Part shown: positions 32,556-43,300 of the stretch, piece by piece | How positions within the stretch are numbered: the first letter of the stretch is position 1 | Layout: each line of letters begins with the position of its first letter | Assembly (NCBI GenBank): GCA_964019415.1 | Contig: OZ025874.1 | Coordinates: 4,925,196 to 4,989,195 of the forward strand | Reading direction: 5' to 3' | Length of the DNA: 64,000 bases | Source: Ianthella basta | Lineage: Eukaryota > Porifera > Demospongiae > Verongiida > Ianthellidae | Notes under the pieces: generated by a model | Seen by the model: the letters and a program-made list of their open reading frames with translations, nothing else | The model's database searches: none | Told to the model about the DNA's origin: nothing | Translations under genes and position numbers: made by a program

Positions 32556-35500
32556 ATGGCTGAACGTTTGCCTGTGGAAATTGAGGAGCCTTGCCAAATC
32601 TTTCACGAAAGCTTGTTTGCAATTGAAGAATCGGTAGCAGTTTTATCTGAAAGCAGCATCCAGGATATGGACGTAAGTGGGTTGCGGAGAAGGGATGATT
32701 CTCAATATTTCCTTGGTGATGCCAGGAGCTGATGATGCAGTTGCTGGTACGGTAGCTGAATTTGGATGGAGACTAATCTTATCCTAGTCCTGAATGAGTG
32801 TATTTTCAAACTGGGTAGCTAGTATCTGTCTGCCTAATAAACTGTGCTTATTGAATAGTGCTATGTGAATCACTTATGTACCTGATTCGATGTGGATATT
32901 GGTTCAGCAGCCAACTCAGCTTAATACAGCCCTAACTGTAACCCTAGCACCTATGTGAATAACATCGTGACTTGTTGCAGTGGACATGGTAATGGTGATA
33001 AAATTGGTCATTGGCTATCTGGATGTCCAGCATAGCCAATAGCTTAACATGGGGAAGTTCTGTGTGCAGTTGTTGCCTGTATGACTACAGTGAAGAAAGG
33101 CAAAGGGAAGAGCTATTTTGTATACCTACTGTCATTACTCACCTAGCTAAGGATGACTAATGATTAAATCTGTGTGAAGCCAAAGATCGCTGGCGCTACC
33201 CATGCGTTCGACTTTATTTTGGAGGAGTATTCCTTCCATGTTAGTTTGGTCAAGGGTGCTGCAATTGTAGCGAAGCAGGGAATGAGCCTATGATAGTAGC
33301 CAACAAGACCAAGGAAGGCCCGGACGTTGGTCTTGATTTCTGGTCTAGGGCACGCCTGTACTTTACCGCTGGAGATTTCCTCCACCGATGATGTGCCCTA
33401 GGTAAGGAATGCGTCTCCCTCCAAAGTGGCACTTGCTCAGGTTCAGGGCCAGCCCAGCAGGTTGTAGGTGACTGAAAAGTTGTTTGAGGTGTGCACAGTG
33501 CTCATCACAGTTCTGGTTGAAGACTGCCACATCATCAAGGTATGCTCGGGAGAACTGCTGGCAGTCTCTGATGACATGGTTAATCATACTCTGGAACATG
33601 CTGGAGCATTGTGGAGATCTAAGGGCATGACCTCAAATTCAAAGAGGCCAAAGGGGTGGTAAAGGTGGTCTTGTCACGGGACTCTGGGGCCATACAGATC
33701 TGCCAGTAGCCACTGGCCAAGTTAAGCGTGATCACTGCTGATGACTCAATTCTCTGAAATACCTCCTCAATGAGCGGCATGGGCCCAGGGGCTTTACTTT
33801 GTTCACCCCACTTCATGATGTCATAGATTAGCCATGTGTCGGAAGTTGCACAGGTGTCATCCCTATATATAGCAGTGAAAGCACGCTCCATTTCAGGGCA
33901 GTGAGGTCCAGGCTCCTAGAGAGTTCATGTCTGTGTCATTATTAACCAAAACCATTCGGCTGTCCTCGCTGGTTGCTCGCTCAGAATCTGCTCATCTGGC
34001 TTGCTCCCACTGGGGTTAGCTCACTCGGCCACTGGGGTTAACTCGCTTGGCCACCGTGGTTAGCTTGCTCGGTCACTGGGGTTAGCTCGCTCGGCCACTG
34101 GGGTTAGCTTGCTCGGCCACCGTGGTTAGCTTGCTCGGTCACTGGGGTTAGCTCGCTCGGCCACTGGGGTTAGCTCACTCGGCCACTGGGGTTAGCTCGC
34201 TCAGCCACTGGGGTTAGCTCGCTCGGCCACTGGGGTTAGCTCGCTTGGCCCACGTGCTTAGCACACTTAGCCAATGTGCTTAGCAAGCTTGGGTTTTAAA
34301 GTTAGGATTAAGGTTTGGGCTGGTTTTATTTTTAGTCTCTTTACAAACTGCCTGCCTGTAGCGACTTCCGACACACGTGGCTAATCTATGACATCATAGG
34401 GCATGAAGCGGGGTGAACAAAGTATACCCCATGGACCCAGGGGTGGATACGGGGGGGGGGGGGGGGACTTTTGGGGCTTGAGCCTCCCTACCTTGGCCCA
34501 GATCTATAATATATTTTCTTAGCAAATTGCACTGAAGTGTACTTCCAACTGGACCTATTGACCTAAATTGTCTAAGTAACTTTAGAGGAGCTGCTGTAAG
34601 CTTAATAGAGTCTGGTGTGGCTGCACAGGGATCTAGATTAAGTTCTTTCTTAGTTCTGGCCACTTGCAGCCATTTCAACTACGTCATATTATGATTGCAC
34701 AATAGCTAATAAAAGCACTCAGCCCCCACTCCCCCTCAGAGGTTGGACTACATCCACCACTGAATAATGGGGTATGCGTCAAATCTCGCCACTTGGTTCA
34801 GTTTGCAAAAAACTATGCAGAAACATTGTCCACTGTTCCTTTTTCCACCTACACTATGGGAAATGCTCAAGGACTAGTGGAAGCTCAGTTCACCCCTGAG
34901 GCAAACAAAGATCCAGCTCCTTCTTCACCATCTCTCGGCGGGAGTAGGGTATCCTGTATGGTCTTTGGTGAATGGGTCCTATGAATGGGAACACCTGTGG
35001 AAACTCTTCCATGAGGCCCTGCAGCTATTGCCTTTGTCCCTCAGCCAACTCCGGTGTCACAGTTTATTCCATCCCCCCAGTTTTGTATCCCCCCGGGTAA
35101 AATAAACTAGGATACTTTATCCCCCGACTTCGAATTTCTGAGTATTTCTTAACTCTTTTTGGTGTGTTTCACCTCGAGGGTTTGTTTTGACATCCATCAA
35201 CCCTGCTTTGACAAGCAGTTGCTAAGATTCGGACCGTTTCATGCTCCTCACATGCTCACGCTGTAGCGTCGATGTACCTGCACATCGATGTCCACTAGTT
35301 TGCAAAACTGCACGCCGTACTTCTACTCAAACACTCCTGCTTGTTGTAGTAGTGCCCTCTTGACATTCTTCAAGAACCCAGAGGACTACAAAAGCATCCC
35401 AGCCATGTTAGAAGGACAAAAACCTCACTGCGGTCGTCAGTTAACAAGATTGATGTGGTCTTCTCCAAGGACTGCAAAGGAAGTGCAGGGTTCGCAGATA

Positions 35501-38500
35501 TCGTCACCTTACAGTCTCTTCTGGTAGTGGTAAGCCTCATCCTGCAGCAGGGCGCATTTTACTAGCTTCTATCAGCATTTCTGTGTCGTTTAACCAATCT
35601 TCGGTTACCCGGGGGGATACTTTATACAGGGGGTAAAATAAACTGTGACACCGGCACCACAGTGTTCATGTCCACCTCGACAGTCTCATTCCCTTCAAGA
35701 TACAGATCATCTTCCACACACAGTTGTACTATTGGGGCATCCTCTTTGGCAATGTAATCCTCTTCACTTTGACACAGTGCCAGGCAAACACCCCTTGGCT
35801 CTGGTTGAGCTTAATGCCACTCCCCTTCAGGACGTTAATGTGGTAGGTCTTTCTGTCATGTCTGCTTGAGTTCTCAACCTCATGGTCAACAGAGGTTTCC
35901 CTTCTCACCACTATGTAAAGGCCAACCCACTCTAGCTCTCTCTCACTTCTCTCTCACTCACTCAGCTCACTCTAGCTTGAGGCAGTTGTGTTGCATTTGC
36001 AACAATACCAACACCTTATCCCCCACCTTAAATCTCCACTCCTTTGCCCTCCTGTCATAGAGAGCCTTCTGGTGTTGCTGAGCTTTCCCCATATTCTTCT
36101 GTGCCCTCTTTTAGCACATCAAGAGATCCCCGGACCTTTCTCCCACATAGCAGCTCAAATGGAGAAAAGTCAGTTGTCTTCTGCAGGACCAACCTGTAGG
36201 TGAAGAGAAGGTAAGGCAACCAATGATCCCAGTTCTTCTGGTTGCAACTCACAAACTTATTCAACATGGCCTTGAGAGTGGCATTGAACCTTTCAACAAG
36301 GTTATCCATCTGTGGATGGTAAAGGGTTGTGCGAATCCTCCGTATTTTCAGGAGCTGGTACACCTCCTTCATCAAGGCAGACATGAAGTTGTACCCCTGG
36401 TCTGTCAAGATCTCATCAGGGACTCCAACACGTGCAAAAACTGCCACTAGCGCCTTGGTGATACCACAAGCTTCTGTACTGGGTAGGCAATGGCCTCAGG
36501 ATAGCATGTGGCACAGTCACACAAGGTCAAGATCTAATGCTTTCCATGCTTAGTGCGTGGCAAGGGCCCAGCAAAATCCATCGTGATTCGTTGGAAATGC
36601 TTAGTGACGAGGGGCGTGGTCACCATCTTTGCCATTGCACATTGTTGGGGTTGGCTATGCTGTCACTCCTCGCAAGTACGAGTGCAGTTGGCCCCATCTG
36701 TGAAGATTCCAAGCCAGTAGTAACACTGTAAGACAAATGTTCTTTTTTCTTTATGTCGAGATGTCCAGCTAGGGAGATATCATGGGCAAGCCTCAAGACG
36801 ACATTGCGACACCGTTGAGGCAACACCAATTGTACGCAACTCTGAACACTGCCCTGGTCAGTTCCCACTAGTCTTCACAACCAGTGAAGCAACCCTTCCC
36901 GGTATGTGAAGTGGACTCTCTCTGGCTGTTCTGCCTGGTCTCCACTGGCCAAGTCACATATTCTCTTCAGGTTGGGGTCTTCCTGCTGCCACTTCTTTTA
37001 AGTCAGCAGGGTAAGCTTGGAGGATGCCCTGCTTCTCCCTAGTAACTGATCCCGGCATACCCCTTTCCATCAGCATTTGATCAGCAACGGGTCTGACCTC
37101 TTCCTTCTGATAATTAAGGTCCAGTGGGCCCTCCACCTCACTTCCATCCCCAGTCCCCTTCTCACTTGGGAGAAGCAAATCTTCCTGCTGAGAGGTGCAC
37201 CTGGCTCCATTCTCCTTCCCCTCAGCTCGAAATCACCCTCAGTTTGTGCCACATCCATGACATGGTCAGCTGAAGGCTCCTCAGAGATGGACTCGAGTCT
37301 CTTCGCTATCTTCCTTATCTTTAATCAATTTAAGACAGCAAGGGTTGACCCCGTTCCACTGTCATTCTCTAGTAGGGAAATATCATTTTCCAGCAGCACA
37401 TCCACAGGGAGGTTGGGAGCCATGGACCACCTGGCTCCTCTCTCACCATGACCACCTGGCTCCTCTCTCGCCATGGCCCCATCCGCAACTTCACTGTGGC
37501 TGTGGGGTGGAACATAGTGTCACTATGTACTCATAGAACTGGCACCTTACTTGCATGATCCACCGCCAATGGAGTCACCAGGCTGGCAAGCACCATAGTA
37601 TGGTCTCATCCTGTGACCATAAGCATCTGCACATGCTGCCCATCCAGCTTTCCCTGTCGCAATACTTCTGGCTCTGGACATTCCATGTGACCTGGTCACA
37701 GGCTCGGGAATACAGCTCCTTGGCTGTTCCTGCTGTTACGGACCCTTCTCAGGTAGCGCAGTTCCCGGCAATGTGACCATAAGTACTTGTCAACTGGAAG
37801 CACCTCTTCTCACCTTTTGAGTTGGTCCTGCTGTGCTCATCTGATGTGAGTCTCTGTTGTAATTATACATTATATCAAAAGAAGGCTCAGCTAGAGATTC
37901 ACCTTAGTTCTAGACATCTCCTCTACTACTACTAGTGCCTTTGAAAGAAAGCAATATCACGCGTGCAGAGATACTGTACCATATAACAGTAATCATTGTT
38001 TGGTCACCTAGATGGCTGATATGACATAATTGAATAACTACAGCAGGTATTTGGCAACATTATGCAATGTGTATGTGTTGATTATATTGTATTGCTGAGC
38101 TGACTGCCAGACAAATATCCATTTCACTTCTATTTTGGCAAGCATGCACTAAAGTGCATAAGGAATGTGTAGGACCTATGTGTTGGTATGAGTACCTGAG
38201 CTTTGAATAGATTTGGTTGACGTATTGCTTCCCATGCATACATATCATTGTTTTTGTTTCTGTATGTTTGATGAGTGTAGCTGGATGATCTTGAGGATGC
38301 CCGCTTGAAGCTTGCTTCCTGTTACTGCTTGACAGCTCTATTCTGGGGTAAGTGTCTGATTGGTGTTGCATACGTAGCTAGAATTGTTCTCTAGTGTTCT
38401 AGAGCATCCTATTTATCGCTTTACTAGAAAGACACATACTGTACTCATGCCAAGACAGTCAAGTGTCATGCCATTAGTTTTTACTCATTAGAGAGCCTAT

Positions 38501-38838
38501 GATAGGTATCAGTACTGACACTGCAAGGCTGTGTGTGCATGTAGTACCAATGTTCATGCTGAAGAATGAGATGTACCCAATATTCCTTTAACAACGCAAT
38601 GGTAAATTGTAAAGAATGTATGCAACTTGTATTGTGACATCTCATTTGTTGTGTTCTAGCTGGCTTAATGTTATGGAATGTACATTTTCTTTCTATTCAA
38701 GTCGCTTTGAAGTTAACCCTGAATGGTGGTGATCATTCATAATAGACAAATCCAATGTGAATTGACATGTTACAACTGGTTCCACAAAGTAACATAGTTT
38801 GGTGTGGGTGGGTGGGTGTCTGTGCATGTGTGCATGCA

Positions 38839-38904
<66 letters not shown>

Positions 38905-41261
38905 TGTGTGTGTGTCTGACATAGAAAATGACTTGAAACAGAGATGGCAGGGTGACGTCTATAAGAAGATAAAGAAGTTGAGTAGAAACAAAAGTGACTC
39001 CCACAGAGACCATCTTGATGGACAAGTGGATGGGACCTGAGATGACTTAGAGAGACAGTTTTGAACATTTCCAAATCAGAACTTTTAAAGTACACAGGAA
39101 AGGCTATGGTGTACTAGTTGACTAAAATGGTACACAATGTGGAGGACAAGACTAGTGCCACAAGAGTGGAAAATGTGTCACTTCCACCTCTCTTCAGGAA
39201 GAGCCGGGAGGTCTGTGACAATTGCTGGGGATCTCCTTACTCGGTGTTCCTGGGAGGCTCCTGGCACTAATCATGCTAGTGAGACTGCAAACCATCATCA
39301 GCCCTAAGCTAATTGAGGCCCAGTGTGTGTTTAGGATGTGATACAGTGGATCAGTAGTGGGTGGTACAGCAGAGTACACAACACCACTGTATCTGTGTTT
39401 TGTGGACCTCCTCTGTGTTTTGTGGACCTCCCCCAAGCATTTCAATCACCTCCCTCAAGAGTCTGTCTACAGTATAGTTATACAGGAGGGGACCCAGAAC
39501 ATAGCCCAGTCGAAATCTAGTGTTCACCTCAATTTCCTTGGATGGAGCCTCCCTGGTAACAAGGGCCACAAGTAACATTATGGTGGAAGGGGCTTATGTA
39601 TTTGGGCATTTAGCATGGGGTGTAGAGTAGAGTAGCCTAGGATATTTTGCAACCAGGATACAACGTTACCTGATTTTAGAGGGGGGTTCCAAATTTCCTA
39701 AGGGGATGCCACATTTCCTAGGAAATTTGAAACGGGGATACCATATTTCCTGGGGTGCCAAATAGCCTGTGACATTGTACATGCACGATCAGGAAAACAC
39801 ATATCACTTCTTGCTTGTACAAAAAGATAACAGGTAAGCAATTAGAAATACACACATGACCTAAGGTCATCCTGGAGCATTGCTTGCCTTGTCCTTGTTA
39901 AGGTCTCTTTACAGACAATTTCCATCTTTCCAAGGTTGAACTGGAGGCCAATTTCCACTGTCCTCTGTACACCATTGGAACAAATCAAAGGACCTGATCT
40001 GGGCTGAATGTTGTCCAGTCTACCATCATCCAAGTAGAACACATTTAGCTTGCTATGGCATTGATAGGGTACTGCCGAAATTGTGAGCTTGGCAGAATGC
40101 AGACAATTCTGAAAATTGTGCAAAGTATATTTAAATAGTAAAGATATTCACAGCCTATTAATTTGATCAAATGAAAATGCATGATGGATGATAGACGCTA
40201 GGCAAGAATCTCAATTGATGGACAGATATCCCACGCCCAATGTGCTGTTTGTCAAGTTATCAGGCCAGTAACCAGAACTGGAGAGGAAGATGTACACATG
40301 GATGCTCTGTATTTGGTGTTCTATCCATTTTCATGCTTTAGCTCTCTCATATCTGTCTTCATCTGTTTTGATCTCTTGTAGCATACCTCATAGTTCAAGG
40401 CATACCCACACAGGAACATCCCATTTCAAAAGAATTGGTAAGTTCATGAACAGCTTGTAGCAATTTAGAGGTCACTCACAGTGAGGGTAAATCACCATCA
40501 GTTTCCACTTCATGGGAGATTGAACTTTTAGTAACTTACTATGCAAAACACATAGCTTAACCTCCCTTGTATTTGTGTGATAATGTAGAGGACAGTTGAA
40601 ACAAGCCATTTCATGGCAATTGTTTGTAGCCTTTACAGCAGGCTGACTTCTTTATTCAGTGAACAGGTCTTCCTCACTTTGCATTTAAGAGTACTACTAT
40701 GATCTTGCTAGATGTGTAAGGTGACATTTTCTATATGTTCCCTTGCTACACCACAGAGTAGAATACAGAAGCTGATGCAAAGGCTACAAGAACAGCTAAA
40801 CAAGCAAAATGGTAAGTTATATGTTGCTTGTGCCTATGTATATGCAACAAATGCCATGTAAATATTAATGCAGTAACGTGCATGCTACAGGTTCTGATTG
40901 CTGCATATACCCACTGACATGCCATTTAGTTGGTGGTTAGAACAGGATCCTTAGATAGAGGGATCACACCTTCCTGAATATTACTAGTGTTTTGAATGGT
41001 AATCACTGGGTATTATGCCAAACCTACTACACCAGTATTGGTGTCTCAGAGTTGGCTTCTGAATTGTGAATCCTGTGTAAGCTTAATAGGGTGCATATAC
41101 ACAGTATTAGTATTGTTGATGTGTATTTTGACTAAATTTATTTGCTCACTCTAGCACCTCGACTGAATAAACATGCTGCAAAGAGTTTTGTCAGAAATGC
41201 ACTTTGGCAGCATGAGCAAGCCCCTGCTGATGCAACTTCAAAGAAGAAATCCAAAGTCTAG
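32556..41261 (+). CDS. C1D: C1D nuclear exosome cofactor (Rrp47/Lrp1 homologue)
   Basis: Five exons: 32556-32672, 38281-38347, 40382-40437, 40757-40811 and 41155-41261 (stop TAG). All have AG/GT borders and the phases agree, giving 133 residues (human C1D has 141). Landmarks: MAERLPVEIEEPCQIFHESL at the N terminus, LDDLEDARLKLASCYCLTAL then FWAYLIVQGI, EHPISKEL, a charged helix RIQKLMQRLQEQLNKQN, then RLNKHAAKSFVRNALW and a lysine-rich tail. This is the Sas10/C1D family. Family members bind RNA and the Rrp6-type exonuclease of the nuclear exosome and act in rRNA processing. Compared with human, about 7-10 residues are missing at the exon 1/2 junction; either a true deletion or a microexon hidden in the 5.6-kb intron 1, which is full of transposons. 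Confidence 0.92.
33165..33787 (-). pseudogene. Ty3/Gypsy reverse transcriptase fragment
   Basis: Frames in order: PLIEEVFQRIESSAVITLNL, ASGYWQICMAPESRDKTTFT, then FQSMINHVIRD, the catalytic SRAYLDDVAVF (YLDD), GLALNLSKCHFG and YLGHIIG, and finally VRAFLGLVGYYHRLIPCFAT plus APLTKLT. One frameshift near 33610 and another near 33370. The fragment ends before RNase H. Confidence 0.85.
33788..34430. mobile_element. Mutator-like non-autonomous element nested in the Gypsy RT
   Basis: Inverted ends of about 65 bp: GGGGCTTTACTTTGTTCACC on the left and the complement at 34430, continuing through ATGATGTCATAGATTAGCCA and GTGTCGGAAGT. ATGGGCCCA (33779-33787) and ATGGACCCA (34431-34439) form a 9-bp duplication with one mismatch, as expected for Mutator-like elements; the similarity runs on for GGGG, so its exact length is uncertain. 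The interior is mostly a minisatellite; there is no transposase. Confidence 0.6.
34000..34265 (+). repeat. ~23-bp minisatellite (GCTCGGCCACTGGGGTTA)
   Basis: About eleven imperfect units of CTCGCTCGGCCACTGGGGTT plus AG, varying mostly at ACTGGGG/ACCGTGG and CTCG/CTTG. Fills the centre of the Mutator-like element. Confidence 0.85.
34438..34764. mobile_element. Candidate hAT-type MITE
   Basis: Starts CAGGGGTGGATACGGGGG (followed by a poly-G run) and ends CTACATCCACCACTG; CAG(G/T)GGTGGAT at both ends is hAT-like. It breaks the Gypsy linker-RT frame. No clear target duplication, and it touches the end of the Mutator-like element, so the insertion order is unclear. Confidence 0.45.
35051..35654. 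mobile_element. 604-bp DNA element with CCGGTGTCACAG ends
   Basis: Left end CCGGTGTCACAGTTTATTCC and right end its complement at 35654; the similarity continues through TATCCCCCCGGGTAA about 40 bp in. It splits the Gypsy segment between integrase and RT. A second copy of the left half is at 42897. The inner 79-codon ORF has no family I recognise. Target duplication not clear. Confidence 0.65.
35729..36868 (-). pseudogene. Ty3/Gypsy integrase pseudogene
   Basis: Zinc-finger part at 36868-36660 (LRLAHDISLAGHLDIKK, the His-His half; the Cys half falls into another frame near 36680), then the catalytic core ORF 36447-36055 with VPDEILTDQGYNF (second acidic residue), YHPQMDNLVERFNATLKAML (the final glutamate in VERFN) and LPYLLFTYR. 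The first catalytic Asp lies in a broken frame (ITMDFAGPLPRT, about 36580). The tail has YHINVLK near 35845. An integrase of this kind joins retroelement cDNA to the host chromosome. Confidence 0.8.
38840..38914 (+). repeat. GT microsatellite
   Basis: About 35 GT units with one interruption (TTTG). Lies in C1D intron 2. The long His/Thr ORFs on the other strand are only this repeat. Confidence 0.95.
39120..39578. pseudogene. LINE RT fragment with its two halves in opposite orientation
   Basis: Plus strand 39180-39440: a CDNCWGISLLGVPG-like segment, LIEAQCVFR and YLCFVDL, RT motifs 1-3. Minus strand 39578-39450: RFRLGYVLGPLLYNYTVDRL then REVIEMLGG, the motif that should follow. They meet near 39445 beside a 20-bp duplication of TGTTTTGTGGACCTCC. 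Lies in C1D intron 2. Confidence 0.6.
39842..40100 (-). pseudogene. RT fragment with FYLDDG box
   Basis: HSKLNVFYLDDGRLDNIQP followed by GLQFNLGKMEIV matches the catalytic box and next motif of an RT family that also carries a C-terminal LVWDATC domain; such a C-terminal fragment lies at 57772-58134. In C1D intron 2, antisense. Confidence 0.6.
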
Positions 41262-42896
41262 AACTGTTATTTTGGTGTGCAATGTTATAATAATTATGGC
41301 AAATAATGAATTGTGCATATTATCAGTATTAGTGACCCCTCTAGCTGGCCGTGTGAATGCATTGTTAGGGGGCTGTCTGCGCAGCTGCAGCCCTTATATT
41401 ACCTATTTAGTTTCATTTGACTATTGTCATATCATGGCTGCATGCTGGGACAAGGGCCAACCAAAAACACATGTAAGAAAAAGTGAAAGTAACTCAACTC
41501 TTTGTCACACCTCATTTAGTTCTGGAGTTTATAGGCTGCACTCCTGAATCCTTGTAACTGGAACAAAATGCCTTTAGCCACATTGACATGCTAACATGAC
41601 CACTGCTGTGTGAATTCTTGAATAGCATGAGAAATAGCAGGTGTGTTGTGCAGACTATATAAACTAGTCTAAAAATTATACTGTATATTATAGCAGTACT
41701 TGTATATTAATGCATGTGCACACAACAAAATGGCATCACCAGGGTACATAAATGTGGTCCTTGTTCCAACACTATACTAATTGGATTGCCACCTATAAAT
41801 CTTCACCCTTTGCCTCCAGATCAGCGTACTTGACTTGGATCTGTCGGAGTCCAGCTCACTGACTGCAACTGCCCACAGCCCATTATATCATACAGCTTTC
41901 TATAGTGTGCTGTAGAGTACGTGCATTTGAATTCCAGACACACTCGGCTCTGTTGTGTATTTCAAGACTCTTGGTGTTTACATACACACCAAGCATACAC
42001 AGTGCATATATTCACACATACACACTAGCATACCATCACTATTGCTACTACGTATACATGCACACCAGATAGCACTGCTGCCGATATAGACGACGCCACC
42101 ACGTACTGCTACCAGCACACATATACAAATTCACCATAACCTTATGCAGGCAACCTACATAGATCAACACCATACACACAGGAAACCACCACCACATTGT
42201 GCTAGCTGCGCACAGGGAGTGCATCATGCAGTATATGTGCTTGTGCTATAATGTATAAAAGACCACTAGTGCAAATTACACAGGGTGAGCACTACAAGTG
42301 CGAGTATTTGTGCTGGTTGATAAGATGAAACCACCGGTACCACCAGCTCAAGTTGCTGAAGGTCAGGGGGATCAGGCACCAGCATTGGCAGAAGTTGGAA
42401 CAGGGTACAGCGACAACACGCAGCTTGCACATAGGCACTAGCAAGGTTTGCCCTTGTTGTGGCAGCCCCTAAATTGTAGTGGGTCTATCCAGGTCTACCG
42501 AGGTACACACGATTGGTGCTAAGAATATAGAACAAACACAACATAGCCGAGATTGTGTGACCAAATTATTTAATGTTTGAAATAGACATCAATACACACA
42601 GCTGATGCACCTTCAAACAAGAAATATACAATCTAAGTACAATATGGTGTACAATAGCAGAGTATATGGCATTCTATGGAAACAATAGTGCACATGCATG
42701 GTGCATGGCCATGTAATGATGATCTACCTATAGAAAATTGTATTGCAGTTCAACAGCATTCAGTGCAAGATTTCCCTGCCACCATGAAGGAGGATACTTT
42801 ATAAGGAAGTTGGACACCTGCAAGTGGAAGTGGGCATGTTAAGTAAGAACAACAATAGGAGTACACAGTAAGACAGAAATAGGGTTGGGCGGTACA
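41262..42896. other. No gene recognised
   Basis: 41847-42000 is the second copy of the repeat at 7888. A short ORF from an ATG at about 42326 (38 codons, Pro/Ala/Gly-rich) precedes a stop and is not recognised. Otherwise AT-rich with no exon seen. Confidence 0.4.
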
Positions 42897-43300
42897 CCGG
42901 TGTCACGGCTTACTCCATCCCCCCCAATTTTGCATCTCCCGGGAAAAATTACTAAGATACTTTATCCCTCGGCTTTGAATTTCTGAGAATTTCTAAACTC
43001 TTTTTGGTGTGTTCCATCAACCCTACTGGGACAAACAATTGCGAAGATTGCTATGAGCGCAATGCCTTCAGCCATCTTATTGTAATCTGGCGCACATGTG
43101 CACCAACCATGAGCATGTGAGAAAGATGGCTAAAGTTGGTAGCGACAATACACAAGTCATAAACAAGCCACTCACAGCGAGCATTGTATGGACCTATTTT
43201 GGGTTAAAAGCTGACTCCCATGAAATAGCAATTGCAGGGTGCTTGTTTCAGGTTACTTCTGCATAATTATGCATACATTATCAGAAGTCACCCCCGTGAT
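42897..43300 (+). mobile_element. Left end of the CCGGTGTCAC-type element with BED-finger start
   Basis: 42897-43065 matches the left part of 35051-35654 (CCGGTGTCAC, ATACTTTATCCC, CTCTTTTTGGTGTGTT, ATCAACCCT). After it an ATG at 43126 opens a 46-codon frame with SIVWTYFGLKADSHE, the start of a BED-type zinc finger as found in hAT transposases; the metal ligands that follow are degraded. No right end found. Confidence 0.5.

Larger units (their letters stand above)
33165..37850 (-). mobile_element. Ty3/Gypsy-class element with integrase before reverse transcriptase (Gmr1-like order), decayed
   Basis: Read on the minus strand from high to low: a degraded gag zinc knuckle (GHIAGNC, 37770), a protease-like region (LPVDVLLENDIS, 37400), the integrase H2C2 finger (QLVLPQRCR and RLAHDISLAGHLDIKK, 36830-36750), the integrase core (ILTDQGYNF, YHPQMDNLVERFN, SPFELLCGR, 36410-36130), the integrase tail (YHINVLK, 35845), a linker (ELAEGQ, PYRIPYSRREMVKKEL, 35040-34880), and RT (33850-33230). 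Canonical Gypsy elements have RT before integrase. Frameshifts, stops and at least three nested insertions are present; RNase H and LTRs are not found. Lies antisense in C1D intron 1. Confidence 0.75.

Noticed and set aside
33165..37850. Two separate Gypsy fragments joined by chance
   Set aside because: After removing the nested elements the integrase tail passes into the linker and RT on one strand, as in Gmr1-type elements; a single element is simpler, though not proven.
38693..39095. Minus ORFs with long His-Thr runs, and the plus Cys-Val ORF
   Set aside because: They are translations of the GT microsatellite.
42326..42442. 38-codon Pro/Ala-rich ORF as a gene or gag start
   Set aside because: Too short, no splice site and no LTR or primer-binding site that I could confirm.
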